Shown: positions 35,942 through 44,038, counted from the first letter of the stretch. The stretch is 47,333 bases of DNA from Psychrobacter sp. (GCA_029267175.1 JARIDJ010000100.1:1-47333), one strand, 5' to 3'. The notes: generated by a model not told the origin, from the letters alone. A program made the numbers and translations.

Positions 35942-36379
35942 ATGAGTCAAGAGAAGCAAGCTAACTATGACGATAATAATATTTTTGCCAAAATGCTAAA
36001 GGGTGAGATTCCTTATCATAAGGTTTATGAAGATGATAAGACTTTAGCTTTTATGGATATCATGCCGCAAGCTAAAGGTCATGTATTAATCATTCCAAAG
36101 CAGCAAGCGGTGGATCTTGCTGATCTTGAGCCAGAATTTGCTACGGCGGTATTGATGACTGCCAAAAAAGTCATGGCAGCTCAGCGTCAGGTGTTCGAGC
36201 GTGAAGGCATCATTCAGATGCAGCTTAATGGTAGTGAGGCCGGGCAGACGGTCTTTCATTATCATCTGCATCTGATTCCTAGCAGCATTCATGAATTGGG
36301 CCGTCATGCGGTCACGCAAGCTGACCAGACAGAGCTTGCCAATATGGCTAAGCAGTTGGCCGCGGCAATCGCTACTTAA
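35942..36379 (+). CDS. HIT family nucleotide-binding protein (HINT-like)
   Basis: A 145-residue histidine-triad hydrolase of the branch-1 Hint type, which acts on purine nucleoside phosphoramidates and similar AMP-linked compounds. The N-terminal FAKMLKGEIPYHKVYEDD and FMDIMPQAKGHVLIIPK are standard, and the triad is HYHLHLIP (106-113, His106/108/110). A strong AAGGAG precedes the ATG, and a hairpin-T terminator follows, so it is probably monocistronic. Confidence 0.92.
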   Translation: MSQEKQANYDDNNIFAKMLKGEIPYHKVYEDDKTLAFMDIMPQAKGHVLIIPKQQAVDLADLEPEFATAVLMTAKKVMAAQRQVFEREGIIQMQLNGSEAGQTVFHYHLHLIPSSIHELGRHAVTQADQTELANMAKQLAAAIAT

Positions 36380-36427
36380 TGCTATAGAGAATAAACCATT
36401 AAATAACAGTAACTCAAAATTAAATAG

Positions 36428-36451
36428 GGCAACTTAATAGTTGCCTTTTTT
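36428..36451 (+). terminator. Rho-independent terminator of the HIT gene
   Basis: Perfect six-pair stem GGCAAC / GTTGCC with a TTAATA loop, followed by a run of T. It lies 49 bases after the HIT-family stop codon. Confidence 0.85.
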
Positions 36452-36663
36452 ATTCTCCGATTTTGTTGTCCAAGAACTGGTGATATAAAATGTTAACCAT
36501 TGGGGTTATTTTGGAGTTTAGCAAGCGACTGTGTTATAAAAAGAACCCACAGTTTTTAATCTTGGTAATATTTGATGTTTTTGTAAGTTTTTCGGTGGCC
36601 AGATTTTACTGAAAATTGCTGCATAAGCCGAATTTGATAAGTCTACTTTTAGAGACCTATACT

Positions 36664-38709
36664 ATGAAGAATAAGAAATTTCGTTCTACTATTTTGATGC
36701 CAGTATTCATCCCGACAGCGGTGGTGATGTTTTTATTGGTCATTGGCACTGCTACTAGTCCTGAATTAGCCAGTAACTTGTTTAGTGAGGTGCTAAGCTT
36801 TACCACCTCCAATTTTGGCTGGTTTTATATGCTAGCCACCGCACTGTTTTTGATGTTCATTGTGATCTTGGCTTTCTCGCCTTATGGCACTATCAAGCTT
36901 GGGCCGGATCATGGCGTCCCACAATACAACTTTATCGAATGGTTTTCGATGTTGTTTTCGGCAGGGTATGGCATTGCTTTATTATTTTATGGCGTTGCCG
37001 AGCCAGTGACGCATTTTGCTATGCCGCCGCTCTCAGAGCCTGAGACGATAGCTGCTGCCAAAGAGGCGATGCAGATTGCTTATTTTCATTGGGGTTTTCA
37101 TATATGGGCCATCAATGGCGTGGTAGCTTTAACGCTAGCTTATTTTGCTTTTCGTCAAGGATTGCCTTTGTCAATGCGCTCGACGCTTTATCCTATCATC
37201 GGTGAAAAAATATATGGTCCTATCGGTCATGCAGTAGATGTATTCGCTATTTTGGGTACTTTGTTTGGTTTGGCAACGAGTCTGGGTATCTCTGTCTCGC
37301 AGATTAATACCGGTTTGAATTATTTAGTTCCGAGCATTCCTGTTAATACTACCGTACAGGTGATTGCTATTACTATCATCACCGGATTAGCGCTAATATC
37401 GGTGCTGGCAGGGATGGATAAAGGGGTAAAACGCTTATCTATCTTAAATATGATACTGGCCACGGCGCTGATGTTATTTGTGTTTATCGTCGGTCCTTCA
37501 GTGTTTATTCTTAATGCCTTTATGGAAAATACCGGCAGCTATCTAGGTAATATTGTCGAGCGTACCTTTAGTCTGCAAGCCTATCAGCAAGGCGATTGGA
37601 TCACCAGTTGGACACTGTTTATCTTTGCTTGGACGATTTCTTGGTCGCCGTTTGTCGGCATATTTATCGCCAAGATTAGCCGTGGTCGCACGATTCGTGA
37701 GTTTATCGCTGGTGTCATGTTAGTACCTACTATCTTTACTTTCTTCTGGTTTGCCGTATTTGGCGATACTGCTCTCAATATGATTATGGTACAAGGCTAT
37801 GAATCACTAATTACTGAGGTACAAAATAACCAAGCCATTGCTTTATTTAAGCTGCTTGAGAACTTGCCTTTTACCCAGGTAGTATCAGCTTTGGCAGTAG
37901 TGCTTATTATTACCTTTTTTATCACCTCCTCTGATTCAGGCTCTTTGGTTATTGACTCATTAGCAGCAGGCGGCCGCAGTGATACACCCGCGTGGCAGCG
38001 TACCTTTTGGGTGCTGATATTAGGCGTTGTTGCCTCGGTACTCTTGCTAGCAGGGGGCCTTAAGGCACTACAAACCGCGGCTATCGTCAGTGCGTTACCC
38101 TTTACTATTATTATTTTGATAGCGATGTTTGGTATGTGGCGGGCGCTTCGTATTGAAGGCCATCGTAATCAGAGCTTGGCTAATGACAGTCACTTACCGC
38201 CGCATCTGCTCAAACTAGAAGCGTGGCGCGACCGAATTGACTATATTACCGAGCAGCCAAGCCGCGAGGAAGTACTGAGCTATATCAAAGGTACAGTAAT
38301 GTCCTCAATGACAGAGGTGGCAGAGAAATTTGCTGAGACCGGCTGGGTGCCTGAGGTCAACTATGATGACACTAATAATCGAGCGGTGCTCGAGCTGCAG
38401 CGCGGTGATGATGTAGAGTTTTGGTACGAAGTTCGCTTATCTAACCACGAAATGCCTGATTATTATCCAGAAGATAGTCAAAGAGATCTATCGCAAGAGC
38501 ATTTTTATCGGGCGCAAGTGTACCTGCGCCGCGGCGCACAAACGTATGATTTATATGGTTATCAATCAGAATCGGTAATCAATGATATCATTGATCAGTT
38601 TGAGAAGTATTTGCACTTCTTACATGAATCTCCAAACTCTTTGCCATGGCGGATGCAGGAGCATGATGACAATATCACTTTGGAGCAAGGTAGTGTGTTT
38701 GATAAGTAG
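36664..38709 (+). CDS. BCCT family betaine/choline/carnitine transporter (BetT-like)
   Basis: Inner-membrane secondary transporter for compatible solutes. The 681-residue protein has about 12 membrane segments across residues 10-510 and the BCCT signature FAWTISWSPFVGIFIAKISRG-like stretch (322-341) with its aromatic-rich substrate box. A long cytosolic C-terminal domain (about 515-681) resembles that of the proton-coupled choline transporter BetT, which is about 677 residues. Choline is a reasonable guess; betaine or carnitine are not excluded, and no betA/betB genes lie in the window. The ATG at 36664 is chosen over the TTG at 36616 because GAGA lies just upstream. Confidence 0.88.
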   Translation: MKNKKFRSTILMPVFIPTAVVMFLLVIGTATSPELASNLFSEVLSFTTSNFGWFYMLATALFLMFIVILAFSPYGTIKLGPDHGVPQYNFIEWFSMLFSAGYGIALLFYGVAEPVTHFAMPPLSEPETIAAAKEAMQIAYFHWGFHIWAINGVVALTLAYFAFRQGLPLSMRSTLYPIIGEKIYGPIGHAVDVFAILGTLFGLATSLGISVSQINTGLNYLVPSIPVNTTVQVIAITIITGLALISVLAGMDKGVKRLSILNMILATALMLFVFIVGPSVFILNAFMENTGSYLGNIVERTFSLQAYQQGDWITSWTLFIFAWTISWSPFVGIFIAKISRGRTIREFIAGVMLVPTIFTFFWFAVFGDTALNMIMVQGYESLITEVQNNQAIALFKLLENLPFTQVVSALAVVLIITFFITSSDSGSLVIDSLAAGGRSDTPAWQRTFWVLILGVVASVLLLAGGLKALQTAAIVSALPFTIIILIAMFGMWRALRIEGHRNQSLANDSHLPPHLLKLEAWRDRIDYITEQPSREEVLSYIKGTVMSSMTEVAEKFAETGWVPEVNYDDTNNRAVLELQRGDDVEFWYEVRLSNHEMPDYYPEDSQRDLSQEHFYRAQVYLRRGAQTYDLYGYQSESVINDIIDQFEKYLHFLHESPNSLPWRMQEHDDNITLEQGSVFDK

Positions 38710-38781
38710 CTTTAACCCGCCTTAACTTATCTATTAACGACAAAGTTAATGCCTTGCAATCTAACGATAAACCCTTAGAAT

Positions 38782-38830
38782 AACGGCTTGTTTTTATTGA
38801 ATTATATTCATTAAGAAGCAAGCCGTTTTT
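38782..38830 (+). terminator. Hairpin-T terminator of the BCCT gene, abutting dusB
   Basis: AACGGCTTG (38782-38790) pairs with CAAGCCGTT (38818-38826) around a 27-base AT-rich loop and is followed by a T run. The long loop is unusual, but the perfect nine-pair stem plus T run is convincing. The dusB start follows within about 25 bases. Confidence 0.7.
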
Positions 38831-38852
38831 TATGTCTTTAGAGTTTTATACT

Positions 38853-39860
38853 ATGTCCTTATCAGCCACTCATGATCATCCCCTATTGCAGCCGTTAACT
38901 ATTGGCGGTCTAACTATCGAAAATCGCTTAATGGTAGCGCCAATGGCAGGAGTGACAGACAATCCTTTTCGCAAATTATGCAAGTCATTTGGGGCAGGGC
39001 ACGCCGTCAGTGAGATGATTATTGCAGATACTGCCTTGTACGCGCGTAAAAAATCCTTGTACCGGGCTAATTTTGAGGGTGAGATTGCGCCGATCTCTGC
39101 GCAGATAGCGGGCGCTGAGCCTGATAAATTGGCAGAGGCCGCGCGTTATCAGATCGACAATGGCGCGCAGATTATCGATATAAATATGGGCTGTCCAGCC
39201 AAAAAAGTTTGCCGTAAGCTGGCGGGTTCCGCACTACTGCAAGATGAGGATTTGGTCGCGCGCCTGCTTGATGCGGCGGTAGAGGCGGTCGATGCGCCGG
39301 TGACTTTAAAGACGCGCTTGGGCTTTGAAAACGGGCGTGAAAATATTTTGCGCGTGGCAAAAAGAGCAGAGCAAGCGGGCATAGCTGCCATTGCTATTCA
39401 TGGGCGTACCCGCGAGGATATGTATACCGGCAACGCTCGCTACGAGCTGATACGTGAGGTCAAAGACAGTATAAGTATTCCGGTGATTGCTAACGGCGAT
39501 ATCGATAGTGCCCAAAAAGCCAAACAAGTCTATGAGCTGACCGGCTGTGATGCAGTAATGATTGGCCGCGCGGCGCAAGGACAGCCTTGGCTATTTCGCG
39601 ATATTGAACATTATTTGCGTACGGGTGAAATATTAGCGGCACCTACGGTTAGTGAGATTAAAGAGATAGTATTAGCGCATTTGCACGAATTATATGAGTT
39701 TTATGGTGAGTATTCAGGCTGCCGTATCGCGCGAAAACATATCGCTTGGTATACCACCGGTATTCCAAATTCTAACGCCTTTCGTCAAGCCATGTATGGT
39801 GAGGAAAGTACTGCTGGTCAGTTTAAAGTAGTTGAAGCTTTCTTACAGGCTCATGAGTAG
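38853..39860 (+). CDS. dusB: tRNA-dihydrouridine synthase B
   Basis: FMN-dependent reductase that makes dihydrouridine at position 17 of tRNA. The 335-residue protein contains RLMVAPMAGVTDNPFRKL (25-42), NMGCPAKKVCRKLAGSAL (111-128) with catalytic Cys114, AIHGRTREDMY and the FMN-binding GDIDS and GRAAQGQPW segments. Length and NMGCPAKKV pattern point to DusB. The frame opens at 38832, but that ATG directly touches the T run of the upstream terminator with no ribosome site; 38853 with GAG nine bases upstream is more plausible. The classic partner gene fis is not next to it. Confidence 0.93.
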   Translation: MSLSATHDHPLLQPLTIGGLTIENRLMVAPMAGVTDNPFRKLCKSFGAGHAVSEMIIADTALYARKKSLYRANFEGEIAPISAQIAGAEPDKLAEAARYQIDNGAQIIDINMGCPAKKVCRKLAGSALLQDEDLVARLLDAAVEAVDAPVTLKTRLGFENGRENILRVAKRAEQAGIAAIAIHGRTREDMYTGNARYELIREVKDSISIPVIANGDIDSAQKAKQVYELTGCDAVMIGRAAQGQPWLFRDIEHYLRTGEILAAPTVSEIKEIVLAHLHELYEFYGEYSGCRIARKHIAWYTTGIPNSNAFRQAMYGEESTAGQFKVVEAFLQAHE

Positions 39861-39882
39861 TATTTTTTAGCGGTTATAACAA

Positions 39883-40305
39883 CTATTTATCTATACTAGC
39901 AGCGTTATTAGCAGTGTTTGGCCCTTGTTTTGCAGCGCTCCTTTTATTTTGCTTATTTTTATTTTGCTTATTTTGCCAAGGAAAGCGGCCCTCCAATTCT
40001 ACTTGTAAAGACAGGCTTAAAAAAGTACGGATTAGCACGATGATGCCTAAGACCAGTACCTTACGTAAAGTCGGTTCTGTGACTACTGTCGCCATAATAT
40101 CAGCAGCGATAAGCACCTCTAATCCTAATAAAATAGACTTACCAACGGTTTGTCTGATTTCAGTATAAGCTTGATGAGTAAATCCAGCCCCCACCTTTAT
40201 AGCTCTATAAAAAGCATAAATAATGCCAAAGAGCATTATCAGCACACCGATAACCTCAACGATCTTAGCAATAATATCTATGTAGTGAGCTAAAACATCT
40301 ATCAA
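39883..40305 (-). CDS. DUF1622 family membrane protein, TTG start
   Basis: A 140-residue inner-membrane protein with three to four hydrophobic segments (about 10-33, 50-68, 75-105). The EVIGVLIMLFGIIYAFY and RQTVGKSILLGLEVLIAADIM stretches are typical of the DUF1622 family, whose function is unknown. A Lys/Asn/Gln-rich C-terminus follows. The start is TTG at 40305, with AAGGAG seven bases upstream. Between them is an out-of-frame ATG-ATT-TGA whose stop overlaps the TTG. It is convergent with dusB. Confidence 0.82.
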   Translation of the reverse strand: MIDVLAHYIDIIAKIVEVIGVLIMLFGIIYAFYRAIKVGAGFTHQAYTEIRQTVGKSILLGLEVLIAADIMATVVTEPTLRKVLVLGIIVLIRTFLSLSLQVELEGRFPWQNKQNKNKQNKRSAAKQGPNTANNAASIDK

Positions 40306-40685
40306 ATCATATCTCCTTATATCCGGTTTATTCTAAGGCTATTGTATATATTCAGCTAATCAAGTAAAGTCAAAGCCTGCCCTGATAAATAACAGTGCTG
40401 CGAATTACTTATTAGCCTTCAATTGCTAATACAGGGTTATGATAAAGAAGTAAACCATTGTTTTGTGACTAGAGGGCTTAATGATTAGTATTATGTGGCT
40501 AGAAAGCTTTGCTAATATATAATATTAGTAGCGTTATAGTATTTTTATACTGCTGATTATTAGTAATGATATTTTATTAGAGCTATGTATGGTTATTGGC
40601 AGAAGGTTTGATAGTGTGGCATATTGGAGACTTAGTGTGATAGTAAACAGTAATGGATATATCAATTAAATAACAAGGATGTTTT
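40306..40685. other. Intergenic region between DUF1622 gene and SDR gene
   Basis: 380 bases, divergent promoters expected, no gene seen. It is AT-rich, with an imperfect AGTAT/ATACT inverted repeat around 40535-40555. Nothing else stands out. Confidence 0.5.
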
Positions 40686-41573
40686 ATGGCTAATCCCTCA
40701 AAAAAAGCAATCGCGAAAACCGTAAAAGGTAAAAACATCATTATAACGGGTGCTTCAAGCGGCATTGGTGAGCGCACCGCTTTTTTGCTTAGCGAATGCG
40801 GCGCTCATGTTATTTTGCTGGCGCGTACCGAAGATAAGCTCAAGGCGGTCAAAGAAAATATTGAAGCTTTGGGCGGCAAGGCGAGTTATTACCCTTGTGA
40901 TCTAACAGATATGGAGGATATCGAAAAGACCAGCCAGCTCATTCGCAATGATTTTGATAGTATCGATGTGCTAGTCAATAACGCTGGTCGCTCCATTCGC
41001 CGCTCTGTCCATGAATCGGTTAATCGCTTCCATGATTTTGAGCGTACCATGGATATCAACTATTTTGGCGCGGTGAAGATTATCTTAGCTTTCTTACCGG
41101 GTATGATAGAGCGTAAAACCGGTCAAATCGTCAATATCTCATCGATTGGCGTACTGGCGAATAGTCCGCGTTTCGGCGCTTATGTCGCCTCAAAATCCGC
41201 TCTAGATGCCTTTAGCCGCTGCCTAGCCGCCGAGGTCAAAGGCGATAATATTACGATTACCAATATTTTTATGCCACTTGTGCGTACGCCAATGATTGCG
41301 CCAACGAAGCTTTATCGCTACATGCCAGCGCTGATGCCTAACGAGGCCGCCTTGATGGTTGCCAAAGCCATCGTACAAAAGCCAAATAGTATCGCAAGCG
41401 GTATGGGTAAATTCGCTTCTGCGACTTATTCGCTAGCACCAGCGATTAACGTTGGTATTCAGTCTATCGGCTATCGCATCTTTCCAAGCTCGTCAGCGGC
41501 GCAAACCACCGATACCAAGCCGACTCTAGCTCAGCGCGCCTTTGCTAGAATTCTACCGGGCGAGTATCATTAA
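40686..41573 (+). CDS. Short-chain dehydrogenase/reductase
   Basis: A 295-residue classical SDR oxidoreductase. Signatures are TGASSGIGER (21-30) for NAD(P) binding, CDLTD (71-75), LVNNAG (96-101), catalytic Ser153 in NISSIG, and YVASK with Tyr166/Lys170. The C-terminal extension past residue 230 has a hydrophobic patch (SATYSLAPAINVGIQSIGY), so it may sit at a membrane. It resembles the SDR halves of multi-domain fatty acyl-CoA reductases, but the substrate is inferred only. AAGG lies upstream of the ATG and a strong terminator follows. Confidence 0.88.
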   Translation: MANPSKKAIAKTVKGKNIIITGASSGIGERTAFLLSECGAHVILLARTEDKLKAVKENIEALGGKASYYPCDLTDMEDIEKTSQLIRNDFDSIDVLVNNAGRSIRRSVHESVNRFHDFERTMDINYFGAVKIILAFLPGMIERKTGQIVNISSIGVLANSPRFGAYVASKSALDAFSRCLAAEVKGDNITITNIFMPLVRTPMIAPTKLYRYMPALMPNEAALMVAKAIVQKPNSIASGMGKFASATYSLAPAINVGIQSIGYRIFPSSSAAQTTDTKPTLAQRAFARILPGEYH

Positions 41574-41602
41574 GGTAGAGTTTGAGTGGATTTGATAGAG
41601 AT

Positions 41603-41630
41603 AAAAAAGGGTACTGAAGTATCCTTTTTT
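41603..41630 (+). terminator. Rho-independent terminator of the SDR gene
   Basis: AAAAAAGGGTACT pairs with AGTATCCTTTTTT (one G-U) in a compact hairpin with T run, 30 bases after the SDR stop codon. The A run on the other side makes it potentially bidirectional. Confidence 0.85.
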
Positions 41631-41668
41631 ATTTGTTATAAATTTTGTCAGAGTAATGAAGAATGTTA

Positions 41669-41699
41669 GTAGGTTGGGTGGAGCATGCGACACCCAACA
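41669..41699 (+). repeat. Left REP element (GTAG + hairpin), flanking the RAYT gene
   Basis: A 31-base element beginning GTAG, with a perfect eight-pair stem GTTGGGTG / CACCCAAC (41673-41680 and 41691-41698) and a loop GAGCATGCGA. It matches the inverted copy at 42258-42288 at 30 of 31 positions, the one difference being in the loop. A GTAG tetranucleotide just before an imperfect or perfect hairpin is the known hallmark of REP sequences recognised by RAYT transposases. Confidence 0.9.
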
Positions 41700-41719
41700 A
41701 TAATATATCGAAAAGCTAC

Positions 41720-42214
41720 TCAATTACCCCAATTTACAGGTAACAAACCATCCGCTACAAATCGGTGGAACGATGAATATTGCCAATCCTGAACCCGTTC
41801 AACGTATCCATGCTTAACAGGATTCATGTGGGTATAGTCGATATGAGCGCGATAATCGGCCTCATTGCGAATACAATGCTCCCAAAACCTGCGTTGCCAA
41901 ATACCACGCTCACCTTTTCTGCGTCGGCTCTTTGAGATACGTTCGGTTTTTTTTATGCGATAAGAAAAATAGTATTTAATCAATTTAATGCGCTTTGAAA
42001 AGTCAGCATCGTTATCTGGCATAGTACATACCATATGCAAATGATCAGGTAAGATAACAATAGCATCGATATGGAAAGGGTGTCTTTGCTTGACGGTCTT
42101 AAAAGCAAATCGTAGGGTTTCAATCTCTTTGATAAGTAAGTCGCCTGATCTTTCAGCAAGGTTAACGGTTATGAAATAGCTAGCACCTTGATGATAGTGT
42201 CTGCGATATTGCAT
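41720..42214 (-). CDS. REP-associated tyrosine transposase (RAYT), IS200-like Y1 family
   Basis: A 164-residue single-strand DNA transposase-like protein. The HUH motif is ILPDHLHMVCTMP (54-66, His58/His60), and the C-terminal DYRAHIDYTHMNPVKHGYV segment (120-138) contains candidate catalytic tyrosines (Tyr121 or Tyr127). The protein starts with RRHYHQGASYFITVNLAER, a standard RAYT N-terminus. It is flanked by one REP element on each side in inverted orientation, as expected for a RAYT that acts on its own REPs. RAYTs are considered domesticated and do not usually mobilise their own gene. There are no obvious frameshifts. No good Shine-Dalgarno is seen. Confidence 0.92.
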   Translation of the reverse strand: MQYRRHYHQGASYFITVNLAERSGDLLIKEIETLRFAFKTVKQRHPFHIDAIVILPDHLHMVCTMPDNDADFSKRIKLIKYYFSYRIKKTERISKSRRRKGERGIWQRRFWEHCIRNEADYRAHIDYTHMNPVKHGYVERVQDWQYSSFHRFVADGLLPVNWGN

Positions 42215-42257
42215 GGTATTCTACAAGTGATAGGGTAGAGTACATCTTAATCTATCA

Positions 42258-42288
42258 TGTTGGGTGTCGCAAGCTCCACCCAACCTAC
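42258..42288 (-). repeat. Right REP element, inverted copy
   Basis: On the minus strand it starts GTAGGTTGGGTGGAGC and closes with CACCCAAC, a hairpin with the same eight-pair stem as the left copy. It faces the left REP in opposite orientation. The remnant toxin frame downstream reads straight through this element from GTG 42264. Confidence 0.9.
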
Positions 42289-42560
42289 GGGCTTGGCATC
42301 ATCATGAGGATGGTATGACTATGGAGCTAATACCTACGGCAATTCATAACGCGGCTCGTCACACTGGTGGAAGAGCAGTAGTTACAAAAGGAAAGCAGAT
42401 AGCAATTGGAGCTCTATTAACAACGCTGCAAGGTTTGGCAATAGCAGCAGAAGTTACGGATCCATCTACTTACATTTCATCAGGTAGTAGATACATCGGT
42501 CCTGATGGTAAAACATATGAGTGGGAAGATTATTCCAAGAAGTTTCTAAAAAATAAGTAG
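42264..42560 (+). pseudogene. C-terminal remnant of a WHH-family (HNH/EndoVII) nuclease toxin
   Basis: The frame encodes 98 residues. From residue 11 it reads WHHHEDGMTMELIPTAIHNA followed by ARHTGG, which is the diagnostic end of the WHH group of HNH/Endonuclease VII-superfamily toxin nucleases found at the C-terminus of polymorphic toxins (T6SS, CDI, Rhs). Key residues still present are His12-14, His28 and His33. Everything normally upstream is missing: the first ten codons are translated REP sequence from a GTG inside the right REP element. The tail (about 40-98) includes a short hydrophobic stretch. A gene for a SUKH-like immunity protein begins 11 bases downstream, the normal toxin-immunity order. 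Probably non-functional. Confidence 0.8.
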
Positions 42561-42571
42561 AGGTTAACTTA

Positions 42572-43285
42572 ATGAAAGACAATACTTCTCTGTCGGACAT
42601 AAAAAGATTAAAAAGTTTAGAAGATTTTTTAGGTTTGAAATTACCTCAAGATTATAGAAATTTTCTATTAGAACACAATGGTAAGAAATTTTTAAAAAAC
42701 ACTTTTGAGGTATCTAAAGGTGAATATTCTGTAGTTCATCATGTATATAGACTTTCAAATGATAATGACTATTTTGATTTATTGAATGCTTACAAGAACA
42801 AGAGAAGTACGAAATTCGAAGAAAACAATAATTTCTTAGTAGTAGCTGACGACAATGTAGGCAACTATATAATACTTAGCTTGGAATTAAGTACTTTTGG
42901 AGAAATATACTTTTATGACAATGACACACTAGGCAATAATTATACTAAGCTTGCAAACTCTTTTGAGGAGTTCTACAGCTCTTTATTCGACTTACAAGAA
43001 ATTTCGGTTTATGAAAATTTAGTAGATGAAGCTCTTGATAAAAAAGATATTCAGCTTCTGAAGTTTGCCTTAGAACAAGGTTACGATATTGAAAATTTAG
43101 ATAAATACGGTAGAAACCTGATTGAGAGAAGCGTCATCTCAGGAGATATGGATTTGATAAAATTTGTATTAGAACTTCAACCCGAGGCAAGAAATGCCAT
43201 ATCAATAGCTGAAGAAAACTATAGGTTTTTCAAAGATGAATATGCACCAATCTTAGCTATTCTAAAAATACATTATGGTATTTAG
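42572..43285 (+). CDS. SUKH (SMI1/KNR4)-type immunity protein with ankyrin-like tail
   Basis: A 237-residue cytosolic protein. The N-terminal part (about 10-145) has the SUKH pattern: a helix LEDFLGLKLPQDYRNFLLEHNG, a NFLVVADDNVGNYIILSLE beta core, then EIYFYDNDTL and FANSFEEFYSSLF-like end. The C-terminal part (about 148-235) has an ankyrin-like helix pair (VDEALDKKDIQLLKFALEQG and YDIENLDKYGRNLIERSVIS). SUKH proteins neutralise toxin nucleases, and this gene directly follows a nuclease-toxin remnant. Base composition is much more AT-rich than the neighbours, a sign of recent transfer. GAGG lies eight bases before the ATG. The tail assignment is by eye only. Confidence 0.75.
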   Translation: MKDNTSLSDIKRLKSLEDFLGLKLPQDYRNFLLEHNGKKFLKNTFEVSKGEYSVVHHVYRLSNDNDYFDLLNAYKNKRSTKFEENNNFLVVADDNVGNYIILSLELSTFGEIYFYDNDTLGNNYTKLANSFEEFYSSLFDLQEISVYENLVDEALDKKDIQLLKFALEQGYDIENLDKYGRNLIERSVISGDMDLIKFVLELQPEARNAISIAEENYRFFKDEYAPILAILKIHYGI

Positions 43286-43460
43286 TACGTAGATACCATA
43301 ATAAAAATAACCTTAAAATCTCAATTTTCATGCAAAGAGTCATTAGAAAATTGCTAGTTTTCAAGAACCGCTTGAGCAATGGATAATATCTTACGTAGAT
43401 AAGGTTTGAGCTTAAAACACTCAACAAATAATCTATCTAAAAGTTCAATCTTTAGAACAC

Positions 43461-43491
43461 AAATAACTCTGGTTATGTACCAGAGTTATTT
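43461..43491. terminator. Perfect 12-pair hairpin, probable bidirectional terminator
   Basis: AAATAACTCTGG pairs fully with CCAGAGTTATTT around a TTATGTA loop. It sits between the convergent immunity gene and lipoprotein gene, 16 bases beyond the lipoprotein stop codon. T runs are weak on both sides, but the stem strength and place favour a terminator. Confidence 0.65.
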
Positions 43492-43507
43492 CTATGGATT
43501 AGACCAA

Positions 43508-44038
43508 TTATCGATTATTAATGATTATAGGATAAGAAATAGTCTGAGGCGCAGGCGGTGGCGCGGTTCTTACTACCTCGGTTACTGCCTTATCGGTTGC
43601 CTTATCCTTAATCCAAATATCAGCATAGCTGTCTCCACTGAACCATGCCGTACCGATATCGGTGACGAAATCTAGCTGATAATTTTTATTCGCCTCAGCG
43701 TCAAAGGTTATTTCAGCAGGTTTGGTATAGTGTCCAGCCATACGATAGCTGACGGTCATCGTATGCTCGCCTGTTGTAAGCGGATAGACTGTGTCCCATG
43801 TTTCGCTATATTCCTCTTTACGCTCTTTGGGCACGCGCTTACCATCAATCTCCATGATATAAGCAATACGATCACCGACGAGAGCCGTATGGCGAGGCTC
43901 CATCTTGCCCATGATTGTTGCCGTCGCACCTGTCGTTGGTGGCTGATAGATTAGCTCTGCTGGTAGCTCATTAACATTTTTTAAGCTCATGCAGCCTGTT
44001 AATATAGGTAGCGCAGCTATTAATACTATTATTTTCAT
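43508..44038 (-). CDS. Predicted lipoprotein, unknown function
   Basis: A 176-residue exported lipoprotein. The signal MKIIVLIAALPILTGC has a lipobox LTGC with Cys16; Met17 at +2 allows outer-membrane sorting under the Lol rule. The mature part has a beta-rich pattern (TATIMGKMEP, AYIMEIDGKRVP, GEHTMTVSYRM, KNYQLDFVTD) resembling carboxypeptidase-regulatory/PEGA-like stress domains, but I cannot name a family. AAGGA precedes the ATG. It is followed by a hairpin terminator. No obvious partner gene. Confidence 0.8.
   Translation of the reverse strand: MKIIVLIAALPILTGCMSLKNVNELPAELIYQPPTTGATATIMGKMEPRHTALVGDRIAYIMEIDGKRVPKERKEEYSETWDTVYPLTTGEHTMTVSYRMAGHYTKPAEITFDAEANKNYQLDFVTDIGTAWFSGDSYADIWIKDKATDKAVTEVVRTAPPPAPQTISYPIIINNR

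Noticed and set aside
43406..43675. 89-codon plus-strand frame overlapping the lipoprotein gene
   Set aside because: It overlaps the lipoprotein gene in antisense and crosses the hairpin; no ribosome site or family similarity.
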